Shown here piece by piece: positions 36,430 through 47,756 of a stretch of 64,000 nucleotides of DNA (position 1 is the stretch's first letter; the number at the start of each line of letters is the position of its first letter). Below the pieces are notes generated by a model, which worked only from the letters and a program-made list of their open reading frames with translations, was not told the DNA's origin and did no database searches. A program made the translations under genes and the position numbers. Source of the stretch: Azolla caroliniana (Eukaryota; Polypodiophyta); contig JBHGNT010000011.1 in the NCBI GenBank assembly GCA_043228905.1, positions 21,018,001 through 21,082,000 on the forward strand. The letters are read 5' to 3'.

Positions 36430-39017
36430 CTGAATGGAACGTTACTCCCTTATAACAAGCTTACAAGCACACGCTTTGTGCAGCGTGATTGTATCTAATT
36501 ATATATATTGTGTGCAGGCTTCTGTGAAGTGTATAATATCAGAGTGGGCATAGTGATTTTCTTATCATAGTGTTTTTCTCCCCCATTGATTCTAAATGAT
36601 AGTTGAAATTTGGGCCTTCCTTTTTCTTTCAAATGGTGGAGAATTCTGTAGAAGATAGCAAGGGCTCGAAATTGTGAATAAGTTATTTTATATAAACTCA
36701 AGAGAGGGCACTCTAGCACTGTATATACCAGTTAGTTCTCGGAATTTGTTAACCTGGTTAAGTGAAGAGGATAGATAGGTAAACAGATGTCTTATTAACG
36801 TCCATGGTATCTATGGAAGATACTTTTTATAAACTCAAGAAGGGCACCCAAGGGTGGCTAGCACTATATATATATACACACACACTTGTTAATCCTCCGA
36901 ATTTGGAACATAGTTGTACTAGAAGGGTACCAAACAAATTGCTCTTTAGTTTTGTTCTCATCCTATATGTAGTAACTTGAAATGGCAACCAACTTTTTGT
37001 CAGTAGTGTACCTGGTTTTTCATCTCTTGTTTGTTATTTCAAGTAATGGCAATGCTTGCTTGGTGGCCATGAAGCTCAAGATGGCAATGTTCCTAGATTG
37101 GTGAGAATCACAACTTTGTATGGAACTAGTGAAGCATGCATATGTTTTTGGCTTAGAGCGTGTAAGTGTATGTCTATAGATTCCAAGAAATGATTGTCTG
37201 ATGTTCAACATAGGAGAATGAGAACATTCCATGTCATGTATCAAAGGTTTATAATGTAAAATATTCATGTGTTTTAGACTCTTAAGAATTGAAGAAAGAA
37301 TGGAGGTGTTTCAACTCATGTTATTCCATTGTTGTCAGCAAGTGGAATAATGATCTAATGAATTGTAAAGGTGGCAATTTGATAAATAGTGATAGTTATT
37401 TGAATATATTGATAGTATGGATCTTAATTTCTGTAAGTTTAAGTGAGCTAAGTGTTGCTAATGATGTTCCTTTGTGTTGACAAACATGGATCTTGTTAAT
37501 CTATAGAGATGTTATGCACAAATTCTGCACATATTATAAAATAAGGTATGAAGCCAAAATCTTACTAACATTTATCATACCAGGCTCAGCAATAAGTCAT
37601 GCAACTTGTTTTTTATGTCTAAGAATACAAAAAAATATGGTCATTTTGTAGTTTATAATTTCAAATATTTGTCTTGGGGATTAGAAGGGTAAGATAATCG
37701 TCATCTTGAGCTAAATAGACCTTGCTGTGAAGCAAGAACCTCCAAAGAAACCATGAAGGAATAGAGATGGTTCATGAAGGGTTGGGGTTGGAGAACATTC
37801 TGTTTTTGTGGTTGATGTACAACCAGAACTAATAATATTAGATAACAAAACAAGGATTGTTAGCAAGAAGGCGAGAAAGAGGGATGAATTGATGAAATGT
37901 ATTATGTAATGCATGGAATGCATTTAGAAAAAATCAAATCATCATGGCATGGATTTAGCAGAGAGAGGTGTAAATATAATCATTTAAAAAAGGAAATTGG
38001 CAGCTCTCAGTTTACTAAGAAAAACTCCCACCTATCTTGATATGAATTGTGTAAATATGGTCAATGTGTGAATGTAGTAAAGACAACCTTGAACTAAGAT
38101 TGATGGAGATATATTGGAAACTATAGAGAATCTTAGGAAAATAAGTCTATACGTAACACAAATGGATTTGGTCATAGTAGTTGTGAATTCATACTCATGC
38201 TCTTTGTAATCACAATTCCCATCTCATTATATTCTATGTTTGTTGTGCTCGATGAAGTTTACATGTCATGTCTTTCCCTACTCTTTCTTCTGGGAATTTC
38301 AATTGAAATTTTTGACCAATACTATAGTAAACTACGAGTCTTTTATTTTGTGAGCCTCATTAAGGAACCAACATATGAGAATGTACACAAATTTCTTCCG
38401 ATGTATCACATTGGACCAATGGGTATCCCTTGGCCATGTCAAAATGCATTATACGAATATGATGAAGATTTGGTGTGTTCAAGTTTATGCATTGAAATGT
38501 ATTTTAAGACACAATGGAGTCAATGGTAATAGATAGAGTGGGTCTACATTGATATGCTCATGCTCAAATCCTATTGTGTCTGTAAGTTTTGTTTTACCAA
38601 ATAGAATTATTTGGGTTTTTTTTGGAACATACAAGAATGTCCATATGAATTGGATTCCTTGCTTGCTCATAGTTGGGTCCAAACATTTCTCAAATGTCTT
38701 TATCTAGATGTCACAAAGATATGTTGATCAAGTCACCTTTATTGGTAGCAAGTCGGGTCCGAAATGTTTGCCAAGTTGCATTTATTACTAGGGATCAAGT
38801 CTAAGGGGGATCAAAACCATTATTATTGGAAGGGGAGATGTGTGTATACTCCTCCACCTACATTTTCTCTCTCACAATGTTTCATACATCCATCTTGATG
38901 CACCAGACAAATTTATTAGGTCGATAAATTTTGTGAAGGGTTTCGAGTATTGTCAAGGCAAACTTCCAAAGCAGCAAAGGTTTAAAACTAGATGGTTCGA
39001 TTGGTGCCTGACAAGAG
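36430..39017. other. Intergenic between PHD-finger gene and EML
   Basis: 3' flank of the PHD-finger gene and distal 5' flank of EML. AT-rich, no protein-like frame or known motif. A 110-codon open frame at 38197-38529 has no recognisable feature and is probably chance. Confidence 0.55.
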
Positions 39018-39100
39018 TTAGGGTTAGGGTTAGGGTTAGGGTTAGGGTCATAAAACTAGATGGTTTGATTGGCCCCTGATGCAAGTTAGGGTTAGGGTTT
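38990..39100. repeat. TTAGGG array with flanking 66-bp duplication
   Basis: Five perfect TTAGGG units at 39018-39047 and two more at 39086-39097. The segment CTAGATGGTT(C/T)GATTGG ... CCTGA ... AAG(A)GTTAGGG is present twice with a 66-bp offset. The last unit runs into TTAGGGTTT, a telo-box on the opposite strand. It lies about 470-550 bp upstream of the EML start codon. Confidence 0.9.
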
Positions 39101-39272
39101 CCGGACGAGTGGCACCGGAGAAGAAAGGAGGCGGCGGGAAGATGAAGCTTGGCTCTGGCTTTACCTATTTCTGGGCTTCTACTATTACTACTACTACAGT
39201 CTACTACTAGTACACATTACTCCTATACCACATCCATCCATCCGCTTTGTTCCACAGGTTTTACTTCTTTAC

Positions 39273-39304
<32 letters not shown>

Positions 39305-39521
39305 TCGCTTCACTCTCTCTCTGTCTCTTTCTCTTTCTCTTTCTCTCTGTGCGTCTGCAGCAGCCAAGGACAAAACAGACGGAGCCCGCTCTTTCCGCAG
39401 CAGAAGAAAGACGCAGAAAGACCTGTTTTAGCGAAGTAGCAGAAAGCAGACAGCAGCCGTAGCAGTAGGCGAATACCAACACCAAGAAGACTGACGGACT
39501 CATAGACGTTTATTTTAAGCC

Positions 39522-39542
39522 ATGGCTTCTCCCCTTGCTTGA
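39522..39542 (+). CDS. Six-codon upstream ORF in the EML leader
   Basis: ATG followed by five codons and TGA (MASPLA), 21 bp before the EML start. A possible splice acceptor (CTCGCAG) lies between them, so the uORF may be spliced out or retained in the leader. If retained, it could reduce translation of EML. Confidence 0.35.
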   Translation: MASPLA

Positions 39543-39563
39543 TCTTCTCTCTCGCAGACAACC

Positions 39564-42500
39564 ATGGAGTATGGTCGCTCTGATTCAAGCGGTAAGCCCC
39601 TCACATCTTCATATACCCCTTTTCTGAGTATTGTTGCTCTGATTCAAACGGTAAGCCCCCTCACATCTTCAGATACGCCTTTCTTTCTCTGCTCATGAGA
39701 ACCCTTTTAAAAATCTTAGAAGAAAACTCAGAAGTTTCCCAAGATTTAGGAGACGAATCTCAGAAAAACGAGAATAACGAAGAAGATTTAGGTGGAAATT
39801 CACAGAAAAGCGAAGATTGAAAATTTTTAGCTGGAAATTCACAGAAAACTAAGATGAAAGGATTTCGCAGAAAATTTTCAGAAAATCGAAGATGCCAATG
39901 TTTCATCTGGAAACTCTTTGAAAAACGAAGAGTTGGCAGCAAATTCTGTTTCTCTATTTGTTTTGCTGTTGACAAAATTCCTTTCGGTGGAAACCTTTAA
40001 GCATCTATTAGTTTACTAAAGGTTCGAAATTTAGGGTTTCGTTTCATAAACCATTGCCTGGATCTGAAAATCCTGCAAAATCAGGGTTTCGTGCTGGTAA
40101 GTTATTGCATACAGAGAGGATACATGCCTGCAAATTAGTTTGTTGTTGACAAAATTCCTTCCTCTACAAACTTTTCAGCATATATTCCTTTACTAAAGGT
40201 CTGAAATTTAGGGTTTCGTTTCATAAATCATTTCCTGGATCTGACAATACTGCAAAATTAGGGTTTGGTTCTGGTAATTACATGGACAATAATTTGTAGC
40301 TCATAAATACTGATTTCAGTGGTATTTCTGTGTCCTTCCATTGAATTGTGATGCAACTATAGGGTTCCTGTGGTCAGTTTTCTCGAAATGGAGAGAACAT
40401 ATATCTGTTATCACATGGAAAAAAAGTTTCCTAGATTTATGCCTGTAGTATTGCTATGTTTTCTTCATTAAAAGTGCATAAAGCTGTATACAAAATTTCT
40501 GCAATATTAGATTTCGGTGCTGGATCTATGGATATAGTACACATATGTCAAATTAGGGGTTCTCTAGTGTAAAGCATGATTTCAGCAGTATTGCTACATG
40601 ATAATGCTAGCAAACATGTGGATCTAAATGAGCACTAAAAATGCGAGTAACATATCTAGTCAGGGGCAAGTACCAGCATCTTAATTGTGAGTTTGTACAC
40701 ACTTAATTGTGTTTGGGATGTGTCTTAGAGACAGATCTTGACTCAAATTTCCAAAGAGACAGAATCTGGATATTGTCTCTAATTTTCAGGCAGTATTAAG
40801 ATATTGCCAATTGAGACATTGCCAATTAGAATAGAATTCATTAACTGTATCAATATTACGAATAAATTGAGACATTGCCAATGGAGCAAAACGAGCTACA
40901 AAAACTTTTAATGATCAAAGTTGTTGGAAATTGCATTCAGGGTGACACCAATTATAGGCTCTTAATGACATTAATCTACGATCTCTTCTCTAAACTATAA
41001 GAACTTCATATCAATAGCAATGGAAACTGTGGGAGATGTGGGGAGATTAAAAGTGGTTATGACTTGGCTCTGGTCCATTATGGGTTTCTCTACTCTACCC
41101 TGCTGAAAATTTATGACGGTAGGATAGCTTTTGTATGTTTTGTAGTAGCCAGCACAATTGAAAATTACTCTGATGTACAAGATAGATGGATTTAAAAGAT
41201 CTGTTTATGTTATTGGAACCTTGGTAGAGAGTAGAGTGTCATTGTGATCTTTTTGGAAGGCAAACAAAATATGTTCTATAATTTCATTTGGAGATCTTTC
41301 AAAGAAAGAAATTGCAGTCCATCTAGGTAGTTCTACTGATCTAGTTATATTTATTTTGGCTTATTCTCAAAGATGAGAAGATTTTAAGATTTAATCTCTC
41401 GTTTCATCTCATATGCTAGTTTGGCCTCTTAAAAGACTTCAATCTCTCGGAAATTGTGATAAACAGATGTGCACATAAATCTATAAAACTGAAAACAGTA
41501 CAACCACAATATGTCTTCAAGAGGGTACAACCACACCACTCCTAATGCGATAAGTCAATCAAGGATTGCACAAGGGGATTTCTGACCAAGACACTTCAAA
41601 TTGGTTACAATAGATCAGGCAACAGCAATGTGTGATGAACATAGGCCATGGCCATTTGACCATGGCAATATGTAATTATCAATTGGAACCGAAGGTGCTT
41701 CCCATGCTTTGGAGATCTCTCCATCTTGAAGCAGTCCATGTTGGAGATTTTCCAAAGACATGAATTTCTATCTATCTAAATTTAGAATCGTAGGCTCTTA
41801 GATATATAGATTCTTTAGTACCATATGTTGTATTTTTTTGGTTTGTCCTTGAAGTACGAGAATACGTTGTAAGATGTAACCTCTTCTTTAGTCTTATTGG
41901 CTGTTTTGGCCTCTTAAAAGATGTTAATATAGCTTTCTCTCTCTGTCTGTGTGGGAGACAGAATATCCTTTATGGACTTATTTTCTTTGAAATTTGTAGG
42001 GACAGATGATGATCTTCCACCATCTCAACCTGGACGGGGCTCTAGGGGAGGCAGAGTTAGTGGGAATGGAAGGTCTATGAGTGGTGGTGGTGGGCATTAT
42101 GGACGCTCAGCTCCAGATCAACATTTACGTAAGCTAGAAAAGGATGCATATTGTGCTGTTCTACGGGCCTTCACTGCACAATCAGAGGTCATTACCTGGG
42201 TAAGACTCAATTCTTCCCCTTTGTGAAACCCCATATTATCATTGTATTTCAGAAATGTAACAAAAGAAAGAGAAGAAACTTCCAGATCCCCTGGGGATCT
42301 TTTATTTATTTCACCATTGCTCTCAAGTAACACTTATAATTGAGTAAAAGGAGATGGAATATTGACTATATAATGCTCAAATAGCACATAATAGTTTCAT
42401 TCAATTTTTCCAGAGAAAGGAGCAGCTTATGGTTACATTACGGCAAGAGTTAAGGATATCTGATGAGCAGCATTTGGAATTTTTGATGGGAATAGATTCC

Positions 42501-45500
42501 AGCAGTGCACCTCACCAGCAGTTCAGGTCAGTGCTATAATGCAGTTCTTTATAAAGAAACTCTGATATACCCTGACTTTTTGTTTATTTTCCAAAATCCT
42601 CCTGAGTTTTTGATATTTCTTGAATCCCTGTCCTGTGGTCATCCCCAGAAAGAAAGTAAAAGGAATGAATTAACTTCTCATATAGAACATATAATTCAGA
42701 AAACATGGGATGAATTGATCATATATTTGCTCTTTTGGGGGAAATAGCAAAAACTCAGGGACATTTGTGGAAATAAACAAAATTCAGGGTATGTCAGAGT
42801 ATTTCCCTTTACATATTTCCATAGTGACTTTTAGCTCATTTTGGCTGATGATGTGATTATTCTGAAAAGGGAAAGACGGTTGCAGGAGGAGGAACACATA
42901 GGTGGCATGTATGCATCAAATGTGGAACCAACACCGCCTTCAATTATGGCATCTCGTAAAAAGCAGAAAACTACTCATGTTTCACAATCAACTTTGCCAC
43001 CTCCTCCAGTGAAATCTTCACTTCCATCTCCAACACTTGCTCCTGTTGGTCCAGGAAAGAGAGGACCTCCTCCAGGAGGAGCAAGAGGAAAGAAGGGAAA
43101 AGGGGTATGATACGAAGATTTTGAGGACATCAAAAAGTAGGTTTCTTTCGTCAAATTTCACTCATAATGTGTTTTCTATTTAGGGACGTCTGCAGGCCAG
43201 TGGGCCAATTCCAGGTACAAAATCAGGACCATCCCCAGGGGAAGGTTTGGTCTCTCGAATTAATCCTTGGATTGGTAAAAGGGTAAAGACAAGGTGGCCA
43301 GCTGACAATACATTCTATGAAGCAGTTATAACTGACTATGATCCAGAGAAGGTGAGTCTTTTTACTTCAAGCTCAAACTGTGACTTACAATTTATGAATG
43401 TCATTATATAGCATGATTTTATGTGTTGGAGCTAATTACTAGCGGGATCTTTAACATTGACCTTGAAAGGACCAAGAATGGCTAATGCCTGTAGATAATT
43501 TCTTTGTTCATTCCCTTGTTCCTCAAAATGAGTTGTTTTTTTTGTTGGATTTTGTCTTAAATAATATTTGCGTTTAGGCAACTCTTTATTCAAATAATTT
43601 GTGAGAATATCTGTGGTACTGGTTGTACTATATACTTATAGAACATCTATCTCTTCACTAATAAATTTCACTTCATGACCATTCAGTCTACTCAAATAAT
43701 CGCTATGAATTGCTACACAATCTTCGTAATGTTAATTGTTATTTATTTATTTATTTATTTGTTGTTGCGTTTCCTAATTTTGTGTATATTGGTATCACTT
43801 GTTTCAAAGTGGTATTCATCCTGAAGAATTGTCTATCTTTGAAGATATATGTGCAGAATGAAATATTTCACATTATAATACCCATGATCTATTGTAATGA
43901 AGAAAATTTCATTGGCATAAGAAATGCATAAATGGAAACGCCTTGAAGTTTATTTTGCAATTGTAGTACTTATAAGTCAAAATCTTATGGATATGGAATC
44001 CTTTTTCTTGTAGGACCTGCATGCCCTTGTTTATGAGATGAACACAGAGAATGAGACCTGGGAATGGGTGGACTTGAAGGAGGTATACAATGCTGATAAT
44101 TGGATCCCTGTATTTGTCATCCATGAATTCTCGCATAGGAATATGTTTTATAAATGAATTATTGCAGCATTTCAGTTTTTCCCTTATAATGAATTGACTT
44201 AGTCTGTTTAAATGGGTTGTTCTTATATAAGCTATCATCCAACGATATGCAAATTGTGGATGGACCTCTTGTTGATGTCGTTGGCAAAGGCCCACATTCA
44301 GCATCAGCTAAATACAGTATGAGTGGACGGGGAGCAGTATCAGGTAGAGGACCAAAGAAGGGAGGTGGAAGAAGTGGCCTTATTCCTTCAGCAGGGCGTG
44401 GTCGTCCCACAAGTAAAGGTCTAGCAAACTCATTTGAGAGGTCTGCTCCAGTTGTCCCTTCTAGAAGTTGGAAAGCATCAACACCTGAAAATGGTGTGAA
44501 AGGATTGAGACACATTCAATTGCCTTCACTTGATGCCCTTGTCAAACAGGTAGTACATCTTTATAGTACCGCTATTATAAGAGCATGATGAGTAATTTCA
44601 TTTTGGCTTGTTTTCTACAGTGAGACAACACATTGAGATATAATTTCTTGTCCAACTTATGAGACATTATTTATATCTGTCTCTCTTTATAGACCTTTGG
44701 ACATGATTTTTTTTTGTAGGCTGGTTTTTTTGGTAGACCTTTGAACATGGTTCCATTTTTATTTTGACACTATTTCTTATGTTCCAGGTTGATAAAATTG
44801 CAGAGGAGGATGATCTAGCTAAAATTGAAAGCATCAAGAGGGCAGCAAAGGTTCGTCTTTGGAAATCACTTCAAATTTAGTTCTCAGGAAGGAAAGTGGA
44901 TTTAACAATGTAATTAAAAATGCAATGGCGGCAAATGCAATGTGGATAGTTCTGAGTGGCATTGTTTCTCAGAAATATAGTTTTGTCGGTTCTTATTCAG
45001 TGATCATGCTCACAATGGGACAAGCTGGTGTTCTACAATCCTCCTTACTATTTTTATGTTTTTGTTGCATAATTTGCATGTGCCGCAACTATATCATTGC
45101 CATATTTTTAGGATTTTATCGACTTCTATTCCTGCAAATGTTTATGTTTTACTTTCACAAGAAAATATACATGGTCAAAGATATGCAAACATTGGTGATA
45201 TGGGTTTTCAAGTCATGGATGAATTTGTCCTCATTTAGATTTTTTTTGCTTACTCCTAAATTCCTACATTCTTATGGAATGGACTTCCAGGAACATGAAG
45301 AGATGCTGAGAAAAGCATTGGCTGAAGTTGGAGAGTCGTCAGATGATGGTGAAAGTGGTTAGTAGATTGCATGCGAAATATTTTACATTTCATGTTCTAA
45401 TAGAAATTGCTATATATACGCCATAGTTTCATCAATTGTGTGTCAATCTTGAAACATGTCTTCTATTCATGTAAACCTACTAACTGCAAAGAGACTGATG

Positions 45501-45837
45501 TGAATTTCAATGTGAGAACCAGATTATGATGTCCATTGTGGAAATAAATTATTGCTTAAGAGTAACGGCTTGAAATGAAGACTCTTGCTAATGTATTCTT
45601 TTTTGCTTAACAGACGAGGAAGAAATCCCTCCATTTTCTCATACGCATGCGATGTATAGGGAGAGAGAGCGAAGGAGCAGGCAAGACAGTAGAGATCAAC
45701 ATGTCGATGATGATGAGGATGATACAGCAGGGGACCGAGGAGAAGGCTCTGACGGAGAGCCGTTGGTGGGTGATGGTGGTGTTGCATCTGATGCAGATGA
45801 TGATCATCATGATGGTGATGATGGAGATGATGGCTAG
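39564..45837 (+). CDS. EML: EMSY-LIKE protein (ENT and Tudor/Agenet-type domains)
   Basis: Nuclear chromatin-associated protein; in Arabidopsis, EML proteins act in immunity and seed development. Ten exons: 39564-39591, 42000-42199, 42414-42526, 42870-43104, 43184-43351, 44014-44082, 44232-44549, 44788-44850, 45291-45357, 45614-45837; GT-AG throughout, phases agree, 494 aa. N-terminus MEYGRSDSSGTDDDLPPS is typical of the family. The ENT domain (about 49-120) includes LEKDAYCAVLRAFTAQSEVI and LRQELRISDEQH. A basic SRKKQK stretch follows; a Tudor/Agenet-like domain (about 210-271) has VGKR-type IGKRVKTRWPADNTFYEAVI and YEMNTENETWEWVDLKE. The C-terminal tail is Arg/Glu- then Asp-rich. Retention of intron 9 would give an immediate stop (GESG then TAG), a plausible shorter isoform. 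Intron 1 is 2.4 kb and repeat-rich. Confidence 0.95.
39567..39684 (+). repeat. 59-bp tandem duplication copying the exon-1 donor
   Basis: GAGTAT(T)G..GCTCTGATTCAA(G/A)CGGTAAGCCCC ... CACATCTTCA(T/G)ATAC is present at 39567 and again at 39626. Both copies contain GTAAGC (39592 and 39651). The second donor would add 59 nt and shift the frame. Confidence 0.9.
39960..40300. repeat. Tandem duplication in EML intron 1
   Basis: Two copies with about 180-bp offset share TTTG(C/T)TGTTGACAAAATTCCTT, TTTACTAAAGG, GAAATTTAGGGTTTCGTTTC and TCAGGGTTTCG/TTAGGGTTTGG. Each contains TTTAGGGTTT, so this intron near the start carries several telo-box-like sites. Confidence 0.85.
41515..41945 (+). repeat. Dispersed repeat, copy B, in EML intron 1
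   Basis: Matches copy A at 32069-32460 (ATAAGTCAATCAAGGATTGCAC, GGTTACAATAGATCAGGCAA, GGTGCTTCCCA, GGAGATCTCTCCAT) and ends TTTTGGCCTCTTAAAAGATGTTAATATAGCTTTCTCTCTC. A second partial end lies at 41340-41445. Its 3' end is 54 bp from the EML exon-2 acceptor. Confidence 0.78.
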
Positions 45838-47756
45838 ATCAGTGGTGAAGTCGAGCATGATGGTTAATTGAGGTGACTTCATCTGCTACACTCTGCTCAG
45901 TGCTGACTATATGAGCATTGGGGGCAGGAATTTGCTTTAGTAGAAGGTACCTGCACATTTTAAAGAAAAGTTTTTAGGTGATTATGAAATTGAGGCTCTT
46001 TGAAGGGGGCTACCAATGTAACATAGAATTATTTCCTTTTCCTTGTCTTTGTTATAGATAAAGAACAAAGGTCTTTGTTATAGGTGCTTATCCACTAAAA
46101 CTAACTGTTGTCATTAGTGACTGACTCGACTGACTTGACAACTGGATAGGTAGGATAGAAGGAACTGCTAATGATGCCACAATCTTAAAGACTTGATCAA
46201 GGTTTATCATAATAACTTGGCTATCAATGTATGTGTGATGGGTATTTCTGCAAGCACTAATCCATGATGCACAAATCCATTATGAGACAAACTTCATGGT
46301 CTGCATGATTATTGTGCTACCTGGATTTATGCCTTTTCTTTATCGTATTGAGGTCATAAAACGAGGTGGCTTTCAAGTTGGTCTTATATACTGTTCCTGA
46401 AGTATCTGTTGCTATGCATATGCAATTTGTAGTGTATACACCTGTGAGTGGAGGATCCGGATGGGTGCCATGTTTAGTTTAATTGTATACAGAGATGTTC
46501 TTATTTAATCATGTATGATGTAGGAAATGTTGCCAAATATAGGTGTAAATGCTGTTATTTTTCACTTTTGATGTTCTGTTGTAGAAAGCTTAAAAATGAT
46601 TGTCTTGGAAAAGTTGCCTACACGTTCATAAAACTGTGAGGTGTCAAGAAATAGTTGCAGAAGCGAAAGATATGAGATTTTTAATAGCAAAACTAATTAA
46701 GAATTGAGTTTAGGTTCAATGTATCCTTGTGCAATTTGTAATTTAGTAGCTTGTTGTGAAAGGATAATATCTTATACTGAAAATTTGTGTAGATTTGGAA
46801 AAGATAAGATGGTTTTGCCACTGTAAAAGTGTAGCCAGGACTTTTACTGTGACACATTGAGCCTTAGCATGGTTAATTCTCAGCTTTCCAGATGTTATGT
46901 ATTATTCAAGATGTGACATTGGATCTTGTTACGGGACTTCAAGCTTTTACAAAAGACCTATAGATATTACAGACTATTCATTGCTATCTTTAGGCAAGTA
47001 TACTCTTTGATCTGTAAACAATTGGGGACTACTATAAAATCTGTATGTGTGTTTATATCTAAGAGCTCCATAAAAGAAATAATGATATAGAGCATAATCA
47101 ACAATTCATCATGATACAATGGGCTACCAATGTGTTGCCACAGTGTATATTTAGGCATAGGGTCTATTATAGGATCATTCCCCTCACGCAATTAATCCCT
47201 ATAAATTCCTTTTGATCCATAATTAATATCCCTGAACTACTTTAATTAATTAAATCCCGACTTATGAACCCATGCAAAGACTCCACGTCTGCATTCAAAG
47301 GCCAGAGGCCCTGTGGTAAGAACAGGAGATGCGATATAAAGTAGGTAAGGCCATATCATAATAAAAGAAATATAAGAAAGGGAACTTTAAATAGTTTGGA
47401 TTTTCTCCTAACAATTTGGATTCTTTTGGAATGTATTAAGAGAATCTCTGCACGGAATATAAACTCGTCTAATCACAAGTTATCCATAATACAAATATCT
47501 TAGAATATTTTGTTAAAATTTCATAAACAAATCACCAAAAAATTGCACCCATGATGTTTACAACAATAGTTGCAAACCCCTTGCAGTCTTTTCTTCGTCA
47601 ATATCATCTTATAATTCTTGGTCATTGAAGATCCTCGATGTTGAATTGCAGTTTGCATATAAAAAATGCCAATTTCCAGATTTCTAGAAAGCATAGCGCT
47701 TTACTAGCCAAACTAAGGAAAACTCCATAATACTACATATATATATATAGACAAAG
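45838..47756. other. Convergent intergenic region EML / pectin acetylesterase
   Basis: Holds the 3' flanks of both convergent genes. AT-rich and unstructured. No protein-like frame is recognised. Confidence 0.6.

Noticed and set aside
38197-38529. 110-codon plus-strand ORF
   Set aside because: AT-rich hydrophobic chance frame with no domain or flanking gene structure.
39018-39047. A true telomere or chromosome end
   Set aside because: Only five units, internal, with a functional gene on each side; the plant telomere is long TTTAGGG.
45524-45882. Minus-strand ORFs opposite the EML C-terminal exon
   Set aside because: Shadows of the Asp-codon-rich (GATGAT) tail.
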